The notes beneath the pieces were generated by a model. The model did no database searches and was not told the DNA's origin. It saw nothing but the letters and a program-made list of their open reading frames with translations. Of a stretch of DNA of 64,000 nt, positions 33,496 through 41,789 are shown in pieces. This DNA is from an uncultured Clostridia bacterium (GTDB lineage Bacteria > Bacillota > Clostridia > Oscillospirales > Acutalibacteraceae), in contig CALYBJ010000005.1 of assembly GCA_944412445.1 (NCBI GenBank), positions 1-64,000 on the forward strand. Direction: 5' to 3'. Position 1 is the stretch's first letter; each line of letters opens with the position of its first letter. Both the position numbers and the translations under genes were made by a program.

Positions 33496-34010
33496 CAGTA
33501 AAAGAACCATTTAACCGTAAGCGCCGCAGCAGCAAAGCTTACAAAATCACCTATAAGAGCACAGGGCAAAACCGCCCCTGTTTTTTTTATACCTACGGAG
33601 CCGAAATACACGGTAACTGCATAAAAAGTAGTTTCGGTAGCCCCGGCTATAACGGAGGCAACTCTTCCCGGGAAAGAGTCAGGGCCGCACTCCTTTAATA
33701 TGCTTTCAAAAATTGTAAGGGAGCCGCTACCTGAAACAGGACTTAATATGCAAAGTGAAACAACCTCAGAAGGTATTCCAAAAAGGCTTGCAGCCGGTCT
33801 CAGAAGCTTTTCAAGCAACTCTGCGCCCCCCGAAGCATTGAACATTGCCACAGCGATAACAAGGCCTGTAAGAACCGGCAAAAGCGATATAACAATATCT
33901 GCGCCTTGCCTGGCGCCCTCTGCAAAGCAGTCAAAAACATTGACCTTTTTCACCATGCCGTAGACAACAACTGCCGCAATAAAAAAGGGGATTATGAAGG
34001 ACGCAAGCAT
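33495..34010 (-). CDS. spmB: Spore maturation protein B
   Basis: 171 aa membrane protein of the nucleoside-recognition (Gate) family. Segments fitting SpmB include VNVFDCFAEGARQGADI, LPVLTGLVIAVAMFNASG and the conserved SPVSGSGSLTIFESILKECGPDSF, GATETTFYAVTVYFGSVG. With SpmA it is required for spore core dehydration in Bacillus; the mechanism is unresolved. The start overlaps the spmA stop by one base. It marks the organism as a spore former. Confidence 0.92.
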   Translation of the reverse strand: MLASFIIPFFIAAVVVYGMVKKVNVFDCFAEGARQGADIVISLLPVLTGLVIAVAMFNASGGAELLEKLLRPAASLFGIPSEVVSLCILSPVSGSGSLTIFESILKECGPDSFPGRVASVIAGATETTFYAVTVYFGSVGIKKTGAVLPCALIGDFVSFAAAALTVKWFFY

Positions 34011-34591
34011 TATTTTTTCATCAGCCTTCCCATAATTTTAACTGCGGCAATTCCGCAAAGCAAAGACAATCCGGAGCTTATCCAAACACAAAAAATTATG
34101 TCCATGGGCTCTGCCGCACCGGCAGCCTCTCTTAAGGCTGCCACTGTTGAAGGAATAATCCGCAGGGCGGCTGTGTTCATTACAACAAAGGTCATCATTT
34201 CCTGTGAAGCCGCTTCCTTATTGCTGTTGAGTCCCTGAAGATTTTTCATTGCCTTTATTCCCAAAGGCGTTGCGGCGTTGCCCATTCCGAGAAGATTGGC
34301 AGTAATGTTCATTGATATTGCATTTTTCGCCGCTTTTTCATTTTTCAGCTTAGGGAAAATGAAATTTATTACCGGCGACAGCAGCTTCGCGAATTTTTCG
34401 CAAAGACCGGATTTTTCGGCGATATTCATAACTCCGTTCCAAAGACACAAAGAGCCTAAAAGCTTCAGACAAAGCTCTACGGCGTCGCTTCCTCCCGAAA
34501 AAACGGAGGAGGAAAGCTCCTGCATACTCCCGGTAATAACAGCGCTTATAAATGAAAATACTATTATAAAAGCCCATATATAATTAATCAT
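34010..34591 (-). CDS. spmA: Spore maturation protein A
   Basis: About 193 aa, from the ATG at 34591. SpmA family marks are WNGVMNIAEKSGL, SPVINFIFPKL, and MNITANLLGMGNAATPLGIKAM; the C-terminal half has EMMTFVVMNTAALRIIPSTV. Four to five membrane segments. Upstream in-frame starts at 34612 (ATG) and 34615 (TTG) are possible; none has a good ribosome binding site, so the start is uncertain. Operon partner of spmB. Confidence 0.9.
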   Translation of the reverse strand: MINYIWAFIIVFSFISAVITGSMQELSSSVFSGGSDAVELCLKLLGSLCLWNGVMNIAEKSGLCEKFAKLLSPVINFIFPKLKNEKAAKNAISMNITANLLGMGNAATPLGIKAMKNLQGLNSNKEAASQEMMTFVVMNTAALRIIPSTVAALREAAGAAEPMDIIFCVWISSGLSLLCGIAAVKIMGRLMKK

Positions 34592-34697
34592 ACTAACTTT
34601 TATGAATAACATCAAAAAAATATTCTGTTAAAATTTAATTTTAATATTCTTTTTTTATTAATTTACAAAAAAAGAATTAAAGTTTGTTATTTAAGGG

Positions 34698-34726
34698 TTG
34701 ACAAAAATCGAAAAAAATGTTATATT
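34698..34726 (+). promoter_or_regulatory. Promoter of the AbrB-like gene
   Basis: TTGACA (34698-34703), 17-base spacer, TATATT (34721-34726), about 40 bases before the ATG. Confidence 0.8.
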
Positions 34727-34772
34727 GTCATCATAAATATTTTATAGTCTAATTGAAAGGGAAGAATTAGTT

Positions 34773-35033
34773 ATGAAATCAACCGGTATTGTAAGAACTG
34801 TTGACAGTGTTGGAAGATTTGTTATCCCGATGGAGCTTAGAAGAACAATGAACATCGTGGATTCAGAGGACGCTCTGGAGGTTTTTGTTGACGATGATAA
34901 AATTATTCTCCGCAAATACTCCCCTTCCTGCATTTTCTGTAAAGGTCTTGACGGAATCGTAGAATATTCCGGTCAGAAGATTTGCAAAGAATGTATTAAA
35001 AAGCTTTATAATTCTATTGACAGTGAAAACTAA
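34773..35033 (+). CDS. AbrB/SpoVT-type regulator with Cys-rich tail
   Basis: 86 aa. Residues 1-50 are a SpoVT-AbrB swapped-hairpin DNA-binding domain (STGIVRTVDSVGRFVIPMEL, then RRTMNI and the acidic DALEVFVDDDKIIL). The C-terminal 30 residues carry CIFCKG and, 19 residues on, CKEC, forming a four-Cys pair that looks like a small zinc knuckle. Many clostridial AbrB-like transition-state regulators have such a tail. The ATG follows AAAGGGAAG. It is monocistronic with its own promoter and terminator. Targets are unknown; nearby candidates include spmAB and the micro-genes. Confidence 0.88.
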   Translation: MKSTGIVRTVDSVGRFVIPMELRRTMNIVDSEDALEVFVDDDKIILRKYSPSCIFCKGLDGIVEYSGQKICKECIKKLYNSIDSEN

Positions 35034-35040
35034 TAAAAAT

Positions 35041-35070
35041 TAGCCCGAAATTTTCGGGCTTTATTTTTTT
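35041..35070 (+). terminator. Terminator of the AbrB-like gene
   Basis: Stem AGCCCGAAA / TTTCGGGCT followed by a T-rich run. Confidence 0.88.
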
Positions 35071-35107
35071 GCCTTTTTTCATCTGCACAACATAGCTCAC
35101 ACATATA

Positions 35108-35143
35108 AAAAAGCAGGGCGCTTTCTGCGTCCTGCTTTATTGT
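35108..35143 (-). terminator. Terminator of the Ser/Gly-repeat protein gene
   Basis: Stem AAGCAGG / CCTGCTT with additional inner pairs (GCGC..GCGT), A-run on the left, just after the stop at 35150. Confidence 0.8.
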
Positions 35144-35149
35144 TATGTA

Positions 35150-36109
35150 TTACTTATACTGAATGTTGTTGATGGTCATGTTGTTTACAAGCGTTGCATA
35201 GCCTTCGATTGTAAAAAGAACCTTTGCGCTGGCTGTAATATAAACATCCATCATCTGGTTAAGAGATTCAACCTGAAGAGTTTCAGTATTAAATACAAGC
35301 GTTGCCGTACAATTCTGATACTGAAGGTTAAAGCTGTTAATTGTTGCAACAGCTGAGAACTTAGCAACAATATCGTCAATGGCCGCCTTTGAAAGAGGAG
35401 TAAACATTGCAGATGTAGAATACTGAGAGCTTGTTGCTCCGTCTGCTACGGGCTCCGGATTATCCTCATCAACAAGTGTAATAACAATAGTTGTCTTTCC
35501 GCCCTCTTCCGTCATTGAAGCGCTCTTGATCTTGGAAGCGTCTGTAAGAAGACAGCCTTTTGTATTTCCTATAACGGGAATTGACTCAGGATCGGTTCTC
35601 TGCTGAAGCTCTGCCTTATCTTCCGTTGTCATAAGACCGGAGGCGATAGGAAGGATAAGATTGCCGATTGTACCAAGGTCATATCTGTCTTCGGGAAGAG
35701 TCTGGAATTCTTTCTTGTCATAAGAAGCAACATTTGCCTTTAAGTTATCCATTACTTCCGTATACTTTGCAAGAATTTCCTCATTTGAAGCTCCGCCTGT
35801 TGAGGCTCCGCCGTCTGCAGAGGAAGAATCCTCACCGCCTGAAGTGCTGCTTCCGCCGGACTGTGCGCCGCCGGATGTGCTTCCGCCGGACTGTGAGCCG
35901 CCGGATGTGCTTCCGCCGGACTGTGCGCCGCCTGAAGTGCTGCTTCCGCCTGACTGTGTGCCGCTTGCCGCTACTGTTCCGCCGGACATGGTTGAAATCT
36001 TATAAGCGCACAGACAGCTGCAAATTGAGCAAATGCAAATTGCAAAAATCGTTACAATTGAAACGAGTCTTGTAAGTACGGGTGAATCGTACTCATGGCT
36101 TTTTTTCAT
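35150..36109 (-). CDS. Membrane-anchored protein with Ser-Gly-Gly repeat linker
   Basis: About 319 aa. After a short basic N-terminus (KKSHEYDSPV) a Cys/Ile-rich hydrophobic segment (residues 15-40) acts as an anchor or uncleaved signal; next comes a 65-residue Ser/Gly/Thr/Gln repeat linker and then a 190-residue mixed alpha/beta domain (starting ASNEEILAKYTEVMDNL) that I do not recognise. Probably displayed outside. The ATG at 36109 is preferred to 36130, which lacks any ribosome binding site, although the GGGG before 36109 is rather distant. Monocistronic. Confidence 0.65.
   Translation of the reverse strand: MKKSHEYDSPVLTRLVSIVTIFAICICSICSCLCAYKISTMSGGTVAASGTQSGGSSTSGGAQSGGSTSGGSQSGGSTSGGAQSGGSSTSGGEDSSSADGGASTGGASNEEILAKYTEVMDNLKANVASYDKKEFQTLPEDRYDLGTIGNLILPIASGLMTTEDKAELQQRTDPESIPVIGNTKGCLLTDASKIKSASMTEEGGKTTIVITLVDEDNPEPVADGATSSQYSTSAMFTPLSKAAIDDIVAKFSAVATINSFNLQYQNCTATLVFNTETLQVESLNQMMDVYITASAKVLFTIEGYATLVNNMTINNIQYK
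35836..35965 (-). repeat. 30-bp tandem repeats coding the SGG linker
   Basis: About four copies of a 30-base unit coding Gly-Gly-Ser-Thr-Ser-Gly-Gly-(Ala/Ser)-Gln-Ser, with the copies at 35851-35880, 35881-35910 and 35911-35940 nearly identical. Such repeats change copy number by slippage and would vary the linker length. Confidence 0.88.
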
Positions 36110-36192
36110 ATTTGGAGTTACCCCTTTCATGGATTATAAAAACAACCCAAACAAAATTGTACAGTATACGCATAGATGTACTGTTTATATTA

Positions 36193-36221
36193 AATTTACA
36201 ACAATCAGGCAAAAAAGTCAA
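36193..36221 (-). promoter_or_regulatory. Promoter of the Ser/Gly-repeat gene
   Basis: Minus-strand TTGACT (36216-36221), 17-base spacer, TAAATT (36193-36198). Confidence 0.6.
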
Positions 36222-36308
36222 GATATAAAATAATAATTCTATTAACTTTTTAACAAAAACCCTTAAAATATTATTAAATTCATTGTGATTTTTATTTTTA
36301 TTAACTTT

Positions 36309-37955
36309 TTATTCATATACTGATGTAATGCCGTCTGCAATATCTCTGAACACCGGTGCGCAGTCCGTTGAGGACACGCTTCCGTTTTCCTTAAATACTG
36401 CTATAACATATTCAGGTTCATCAGCCGGGTAATATCCGGCGAACCAGGTATGAACAACCTCGCTTCCGTTTTCGTACCATCCTGTCTGCGCCGTTGCGGT
36501 TTTGCCTGCCGCTTCGTAGCACATGGGCTTTGCGCCCTTGCCGCTGCCCTCCTCCACCGTTTTTTCAAGCATACCGCATACAGCTTCACATATACTGTCC
36601 GGAAGGACTTTATTGTTTACTTCGCTTTTATAATACGCCGCCGTAATGCCGTCCTCGTCAATAAGCTCCTTCAGAACATAAGGCTCTCTGTAATAACCTC
36701 CGTTGGCAAATGCGCAGTACATTGCCGCAATTTGCAGAGGCGTCGCAAGAAGCGTGCCCTGTCCGAAAGAAAGATTCCCCAAGGCAGCTTTTGAGTCTAT
36801 TGAATCAGGCTCCGGCAAAATCCCCTTATCCGCAGCCAGCCCCTCTGCAAGGGTAATTTCTTTTCCGAATCCAAGCTCGGACGCAAGGGAAATTATTTCC
36901 TGAGCGCCTGTCTGCAAGCCTAAATTAATAAAATAGCAGTTGCACGAAACCGCCATAGCTTCTGACATACTGATTTCACCGTGAGCTGTTTGATTATAGC
37001 AGTGAAAACGCTGTCCTCCGGCGTCAATATATCCGCTGCATATATACTTAAAATCAGGATCAATGCCTTTTTCCAGTGCGCAAGCAGCCACAACGGGCTT
37101 AAACACGGAGCCTACCGAATAAGCCGACAGCGCTCTGTTTATAAAGGGAGAATCGCTATTTTCAAGGCTTTCCTCCAAATTAAACCTGTCAAAGGACGGA
37201 GCGCTTGCAAGAGCGAGGATTTCAGATGTTTCACAGTCAAGGACAACAACGGCGCCTGTTTTTATACCGTTTCTTTCCATTGCTTCCTCGCTTATTCTCT
37301 GTATCTCTCTGTCTATTGTAAGCTTTACTCCTGCCTCAGAGGCGTAATTTTCGTCTTTTACCTCAATGCCTTTTCCCGAAAGCGCTCTTCCTGAAACATC
37401 CACCGAAAATCTTACGCTTAAGCTTCCGGAGGCTTCGGACAGATAATCGTCAAAGGCTTTTTCTATTCCCGACTGTCCCTGATTTTCACCGTTCAGATAT
37501 CCGATAAGATTTACAGCCGTGTCATTTTCGTTGTATCTGTCGTAAACGGTAAGGGGAACGATGTCCTCGCAGTCGCCGGTATACTTCTCACATTCAATTA
37601 CAAAAGGTGTTCCATCCTTATACTCTTTATATGCCGTTTCATATTCTTCCCGTCTTAACTCTTTTTTCAGACATACAAGCGCTTCCGGAGTAGGATTAAC
37701 CGCAAGCACCGTTCTTGCATTTCTGAATACCAGGGGCTTGCTGTTCCTGTCGTATATCATTCCTCTTGATTCAGATACATTTATGACCTTTGCGCTGATT
37801 TCAGAAGCAGCTTCCGAGTATTGACTGTTTGAAATAAACGCGATTCTCAAAAGAAGAGAGGCTGCCAATACTGCCGTTGTCAAAAACGAAACAATTACTC
37901 TTTTATCCGTAACAATCACCGTTTTTAGTATGTCCCGAATTTCAAGAATTTTCAT
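36309..37955 (-). CDS. Class B penicillin-binding protein (transpeptidase)
   Basis: About 548 aa, one N-terminal membrane segment (VIVSFLTTAVLAASLLLRI), a dimerisation/pedestal domain beginning SRGMIYDRNSKPLV, and a transpeptidase domain with the active-site motif SVFK (Ser-x-x-Lys), SCN (Ser-x-Asn) and KTAT in place of the usual KTG. Related to FtsI/PbpA/SpoVD-type enzymes; cross-links septal or spore peptidoglycan. No PASTA domain. The start is uncertain: the ATG at 37955 lacks a ribosome binding site and lies eight bases after the hpf terminator T-run, while the ATG at 37976 is inside the hairpin. It may be read through from hpf. Confidence 0.88.
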   Translation of the reverse strand: MKILEIRDILKTVIVTDKRVIVSFLTTAVLAASLLLRIAFISNSQYSEAASEISAKVINVSESRGMIYDRNSKPLVFRNARTVLAVNPTPEALVCLKKELRREEYETAYKEYKDGTPFVIECEKYTGDCEDIVPLTVYDRYNENDTAVNLIGYLNGENQGQSGIEKAFDDYLSEASGSLSVRFSVDVSGRALSGKGIEVKDENYASEAGVKLTIDREIQRISEEAMERNGIKTGAVVVLDCETSEILALASAPSFDRFNLEESLENSDSPFINRALSAYSVGSVFKPVVAACALEKGIDPDFKYICSGYIDAGGQRFHCYNQTAHGEISMSEAMAVSCNCYFINLGLQTGAQEIISLASELGFGKEITLAEGLAADKGILPEPDSIDSKAALGNLSFGQGTLLATPLQIAAMYCAFANGGYYREPYVLKELIDEDGITAAYYKSEVNNKVLPDSICEAVCGMLEKTVEEGSGKGAKPMCYEAAGKTATAQTGWYENGSEVVHTWFAGYYPADEPEYVIAVFKENGSVSSTDCAPVFRDIADGITSVYE

Positions 37956-37962
37956 ATAAAAC

Positions 37963-37988
37963 AAAAAAAACCGCATCTTGCGATGCGG
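37963..37988 (-). terminator. Terminator after hpf
   Basis: Minus strand: CCGCATC-gcaa-GATGCGG followed by T8, 19 bases after the hpf stop and immediately before the penicillin-binding protein start. Confidence 0.88.
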
Positions 37989-38006
37989 TCCCTGCTGCCG
38001 AGGGGA

Positions 38007-38534
38007 TTATTCGGCAGCAGGTTCAAGCAGTCCGTAGCCGCCGTCTTTCCTTTTATATACAAGAGAAATAAGATCCGTTGCCGAATTGGTAAACAAGTAA
38101 AACTCATGATCAAGCATATTCATCTGAAGAATTGCTTCCTCCACACTCTGAGGCTTTATGGCAACAGATTTTGTTCTTATAATCTCAAAATCCTTCTCTT
38201 CGGGAACGTCTTCCTCTCCCTGGAAATTATCAAAAGCTCCGCTGCGAAGACGCTTTTCAAGCCTTGTCTTGTTTTTGCGGATCTGACGGATAAGCGTATC
38301 AACACACTTATCAAGAGCGTCGTTCATGTTTTCGGCTCTCTCCTGAGCTCTGAAAATCATGCCGTCATTATTAACGGTGATTTCAACAGACTGAAATGAT
38401 TTCTCAACGGTTGCCGTAATTTTGGCGTCAGCCTCGGCGCCGAAAAATCTGTCAATCTTTGAAAGCTTTTTGTCGGCTCTTTCCTTAAATGATTCTCTGG
38501 GAGAACATTTGCGTCCGATAATAGTAATGTTCAT
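38007..38534 (-). CDS. hpf: Long-form ribosome hibernation promoting factor
   Basis: 175 aa, the length of long HPF. The N-terminal RaiA-like domain (MNITIIGRKCSPRESF, then AEADAKITATVEK) binds the 30S decoding area; the C-terminal domain (IIRTKSVAIKPQSVEEAILQMNMLDHEFYLFTN), read in parts, mediates 100S dimer formation in Firmicutes. The ATG at 38534 follows AAAGGGGATG. The promoter region is shared with the divergent queT gene. Confidence 0.95.
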   Translation of the reverse strand: MNITIIGRKCSPRESFKERADKKLSKIDRFFGAEADAKITATVEKSFQSVEITVNNDGMIFRAQERAENMNDALDKCVDTLIRQIRKNKTRLEKRLRSGAFDNFQGEEDVPEEKDFEIIRTKSVAIKPQSVEEAILQMNMLDHEFYLFTNSATDLISLVYKRKDGGYGLLEPAAE

Positions 38535-38769
38535 AAATACATCCCCTTTGCTTCTGTTTCAGATTTGAGAATACTCTCCTCTGTTCGGTTTCAGTATAAC
38601 ACTTTTCAAAACAATTGTAAATAGTTTTTAGATAAATTTTATAATTTTAAATGAATATCATAAAATATTTTGATAATTAATTACAATCGTTATTACTAAT
38701 TATAATGACATTTCTTTAATGAAAATTTAAAATTTTATTGACATATATTTTATTTAAGCCCCTTTCTTA
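38535..38769. other. A+T-rich divergent spacer between hpf and the queT-like gene
   Basis: The full gap is 336 bases (38535-38870). The left part holds the hpf promoter, which I cannot place with confidence (candidate TATAATT-like boxes near 38638 on either strand), and no open frame. The right part carries the promoter and riboswitch described separately. Confidence 0.5.
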
Positions 38770-38798
38770 TTGACATTTTATTAAAATTTTGTTAATAT
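38770..38798 (+). promoter_or_regulatory. Promoter of the preQ1-controlled gene
   Basis: TTGACA (38770-38775), 17-base spacer, TAATAT (38793-38798). The start would be near 38805, just before the riboswitch aptamer. Confidence 0.75.
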
Positions 38799-38814
38799 AA
38801 AAACGCATAGTTAT

Positions 38815-38857
38815 GCAGTCAGTTCGGAACCATCCTGACTAAAAACAAAACTAAGGA
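38815..38857 (+). promoter_or_regulatory. PreQ1-I riboswitch
   Basis: A perfect 6-bp stem AGTCAG (38817-38822) / CTGACT (38835-38840) encloses a 12-base loop TTCGGAACCATC; it is followed by the A-rich tail AAAAACAAAACTAAGGAG. This is the preQ1 class I pattern: the loop CC can pair with the GG of the tail (AACUAAGG) to close an H-type pseudoknot. That GG is also the ribosome binding site of the next gene, so preQ1 binding should block translation. The downstream gene is a QueT-type transporter, a known regulon member. Confidence 0.85.
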
Positions 38858-38870
38858 GATAATAAAATCT

Positions 38871-39383
38871 ATGAAAAAAACAACACTGTTTATCACTCAG
38901 GCAGCAGTCATCGCCGCCCTTTATGTGGCTTTGACCTATGTATCAAACATGATGGGACTTGCCTACAATTCGGTACAGTTCAGAATTTCGGAAATCCTCA
39001 CTCTTCTTCCGATTTTCACTCCTGCCGCAATTCCCGGCTTGACTTTAGGCTGCGTTATAGCAAACCTTTCAAGCCCCTTCGGTCTTATTGACATTGTCTG
39101 CGGTTCGGCAGCCACTCTCTTTGCCGCTTTGTCAACAAGAGCTCTCAGAAACGTGCAGATTAAAAACACTCCGTTTTTGGCTACGCTTCCTCCGGTGTTA
39201 TTCAACGGACTTATTGTAGGTCTGGAGCTTTGGTATCTGGGAGACAAAACACCCTCTCTGTTTTTCATTTCGGCTCTTCAGGTAATGGCAGGCGAAGCCG
39301 TCATTTGTATTATCGCCGGAATCCCGTTTATTCATGCGGTCAGAAAAACCAAAATTTTCAGCAAGCTGTCCCCTGCCGTTTAA
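38871..39383 (+). CDS. queT: QueT-type queuosine precursor transporter
   Basis: 170 aa membrane protein, about five segments, of the QueT family (S-components of ECF-type importers). Matching stretches: ALTYVSNMMGLAYNSVQFRI, SEILTLLPIFTPAAIPGLTLGC, and NLSSPFGLIDIVCGSAATL. It imports a queuosine precursor (preQ1 or queuine-like) and would need an ECF ATPase/T-component encoded elsewhere. The ATG at 38871 is 13 bases after the GGAG that ends the preQ1 aptamer. Confidence 0.92.
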   Translation: MKKTTLFITQAAVIAALYVALTYVSNMMGLAYNSVQFRISEILTLLPIFTPAAIPGLTLGCVIANLSSPFGLIDIVCGSAATLFAALSTRALRNVQIKNTPFLATLPPVLFNGLIVGLELWYLGDKTPSLFFISALQVMAGEAVICIIAGIPFIHAVRKTKIFSKLSPAV

Positions 39384-39477
39384 CCGGCTGTTTGAGCCTG
39401 AATCTAAGCTTTCAGTTGATTTTTGTGTTTAGTTTGCGTTTATAATAAAAATTTCAGCAGTTAGTGAGGTTGTTAAA

Positions 39478-40152
39478 ATGAAAAAAATTCTCGTTGCGGA
39501 TGACGAAGAGCTTATTATGAATCTTGTCTGCGATTTTCTGCGCCGAAGCGGTTATGAGCCTCTTTCGGCAAAAGACGGAGAAGAAGCTCTCAGTGTCTTT
39601 AAGGCAAATCCCGATATTGCTCTTGTAATTCTTGACATTATGATGCCGAAAATCGACGGCTGGGAAGTTTGCAGAACCATAAGACAATCCTCTAATGTTC
39701 CTGTTATTATGCTTACTGCAAGAAGTCAGGAGTTTGACGAGCTTACGGGCTTTGAGGCAGGTGCCGACGATTATGTTACCAAGCCCTGCAGCCCTTCAGT
39801 GCTGATGAAAAGAGTTGCGGCGCTTCTCAGAAGAGACGCTTCTCAGACCGCCGCAAGCGTTTATCAGGTTGACAATCTTAAGCTTGACGCTGAAGCACAT
39901 GATGTTCAGATAGACGGAAAGTCCGTTATGCTTACCCTTAAGGAATACAGCATACTTTACAAGCTTATTTCAAACACGGGCAAGGTATTTTCAAGGGAAC
40001 AGCTTCTTGACGATATCTGGGGCTTTGATTTCTACGGCGATATGAGAACCGTTGACTCCCATGTTGCAAGACTTCGCACAAAGCTGGGAGAATGGGGCTC
40101 AAAATACATAAAAACAATTTACGGCACAGGCTATAAAATAGAAGCTGAATAA
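39478..40152 (+). CDS. OmpR/PhoB-family response regulator
   Basis: 224 aa. Receiver domain with the acidic pocket DDEE near residue 10, phospho-acceptor Asp in VILDIMMPKIDGW, Thr in MLTARS and Lys in YVTKPCSP; C-terminal winged helix (LTLKEYSILYKLI, VDSHVARLRTKLG, TIYGTGYKI). The ATG at 39478 follows AGTGAGGTTG. A TATAAT at 39441-39446 is a plausible -10 with TTGATT 19 bases upstream. The stop is one base before the kinase ATG. Targets unknown. Confidence 0.93.
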   Translation: MKKILVADDEELIMNLVCDFLRRSGYEPLSAKDGEEALSVFKANPDIALVILDIMMPKIDGWEVCRTIRQSSNVPVIMLTARSQEFDELTGFEAGADDYVTKPCSPSVLMKRVAALLRRDASQTAASVYQVDNLKLDAEAHDVQIDGKSVMLTLKEYSILYKLISNTGKVFSREQLLDDIWGFDFYGDMRTVDSHVARLRTKLGEWGSKYIKTIYGTGYKIEAE

Positions 40153-40153
40153 T

Positions 40154-41722
40154 ATGAAAAATTTCATAAAAGATAAAAAAATTAAAAAGAGACCGAAAAA
40201 AGAAGTTTCGCTGAGCAAAAAGCTGGTAAATATAATATCGGTTATTCTGTTATTGGTTCTCACTGCCATCATTTTTACAACCTACAAAGGTCTTGATCTT
40301 ATTTATCTTGCGTATTCCGCGGTTAAGACATACTACGCGGCAGGCGAAATAGAAAAGGTATTTGAATCCGGCGACAGCGATGATTTTTCACATCAGATGG
40401 ATATTATCGAAAGATCCTACGAGCTGAACATTGAAATTTACAACGAAAACAACCAGCTTGTATACTCTTCGGCGTACAAAGGGGAAATGTCCAACCCTCC
40501 TTATGATGAGAATACTGTTATTCTGCCTCCTTTCATTCAGAAAGATTATGAAATGGTAGTTGACTTAGGCTCCTCCTCCAACAACGCCTTCAACCTGAGC
40601 CGCGACACGGAAAACGGGGCAAACACCGAATATCTTGTCTGCACATGGCACACGGAAGACAATCTGACATTTAAGCTGTTTAAGCTAAAAACCGTCGTTG
40701 ACTCAACTGCCCAGCTTACGGTTATTTTCATTTCGGTAATTTCATTTATATTAATATCAATAGCTCTGATTGTTATAATTGTTTTCGTCAGACGGACGGT
40801 TAAGCCGCTGAACGACATGAGCAACATCACCGAAAAAATGGCTATGCTGGACTTTTCGCATAAGTGTTCCCCCAGCGATATTACGGAAATTTCAATACTC
40901 GCCAACAGCATAAACAATATGTCCGACGCGCTTAAGGAGGCTTTGGCTGATTTAAGGCAGAAAAACAAAAAGCTTCAGGAAGATATCGAGCAGGAAAAAA
41001 CCATAGATCAGCTCAGACAGGTGTTTATTTCGGGAGCCTCCCATGAGCTTAAAACGCCTATCGCGATTATTCAGGGTTATGCGGAAGGCTTGCAAATGTT
41101 CCTGGACTCAGACCCGGAAACAGCTAAAAATTACTGCGACATAATAATAAGCGAAACCGGAAGAATGAACAATCTTGTAATGAAGCTTCTTGACATCATT
41201 AAGTATGAATCAGGCGAATATACGCCATCATACGAAGCTTTCAACCTTTTTGAGCTGATTGAGGACTGGCTCACAAGGAACAGCGAGATTCTGAAGGAAA
41301 AGGGAATCACCTCCGTCAATACGGTTAACAGTGATTTCATCGCCTTCGGAGACTCGTTTATCCTTTCAACGGTAGTAAACAACTATCTTTCAAACGCCGT
41401 TTCCCATGTATGCGGAGATATGATTATAAAGGTTTCAGCAGAGGAAATTGACGGCTGCCGTTACAGAGTAAGCATATTCAATACAGGTATTCCTATCGCA
41501 GCCAAGGATATAGGAAAAATATGGGACAATTTTTACCGGGCTGATAAGGCCATGTCCCGTTCTCAGGGAAGGTTCGGACTGGGACTTGCGATAGTTGCCT
41601 CAATTCAAAAGCTTCACAAACAGGATTACGGAGTTATCAACCATGAAGACGGCGTTGAATTCTGGTTTGATGTTAAAAAATATGATTCTGAACAAAAGTC
41701 CGACGGCGGCGATCGGAAATAA
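40154..41722 (+). CDS. Sensor histidine kinase
   Basis: 522 aa. Cytoplasmic Lys-rich N-terminus, membrane segment 1 (about residues 24-42), an extracytoplasmic sensor region of about 140 residues, membrane segment 2 (VIFISVISFILISIALIVII), HAMP linker, HisKA with phospho-His in ISGASHELKTPIAI, and a HATPase with N-box NYLSNAVSHV and G-box RFGLGLAIV. It phosphorylates the adjacent response regulator. The cell-wall or antibiotic-responsive VanS type is similar in layout, but the stimulus cannot be told. Translation is coupled to the regulator gene. Confidence 0.92.
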   Translation: MKNFIKDKKIKKRPKKEVSLSKKLVNIISVILLLVLTAIIFTTYKGLDLIYLAYSAVKTYYAAGEIEKVFESGDSDDFSHQMDIIERSYELNIEIYNENNQLVYSSAYKGEMSNPPYDENTVILPPFIQKDYEMVVDLGSSSNNAFNLSRDTENGANTEYLVCTWHTEDNLTFKLFKLKTVVDSTAQLTVIFISVISFILISIALIVIIVFVRRTVKPLNDMSNITEKMAMLDFSHKCSPSDITEISILANSINNMSDALKEALADLRQKNKKLQEDIEQEKTIDQLRQVFISGASHELKTPIAIIQGYAEGLQMFLDSDPETAKNYCDIIISETGRMNNLVMKLLDIIKYESGEYTPSYEAFNLFELIEDWLTRNSEILKEKGITSVNTVNSDFIAFGDSFILSTVVNNYLSNAVSHVCGDMIIKVSAEEIDGCRYRVSIFNTGIPIAAKDIGKIWDNFYRADKAMSRSQGRFGLGLAIVASIQKLHKQDYGVINHEDGVEFWFDVKKYDSEQKSDGGDRK

Positions 41723-41733
41723 CTGAAACAATT

Positions 41734-41776
41734 TAAGAGAGGAACGATGCAAAACCGTTCCTCTCTTGTTTTTTTG
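41734..41776 (+). terminator. Terminator of the two-component operon
   Basis: Stem AAGAGAGGAACG / CGTTCCTCTCTT with an 8-base loop and T7; convergent with folD. Confidence 0.9.
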
Positions 41777-41789
41777 CCTATGTAATCTA

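Noticed and set aside
35668..36075. Arg-rich 135-codon frame opposite the Ser/Gly-repeat protein
   Set aside because: It is the antisense reading of the GGS repeat DNA (Arg/Cys/Phe repeats) with no ribosome binding site.
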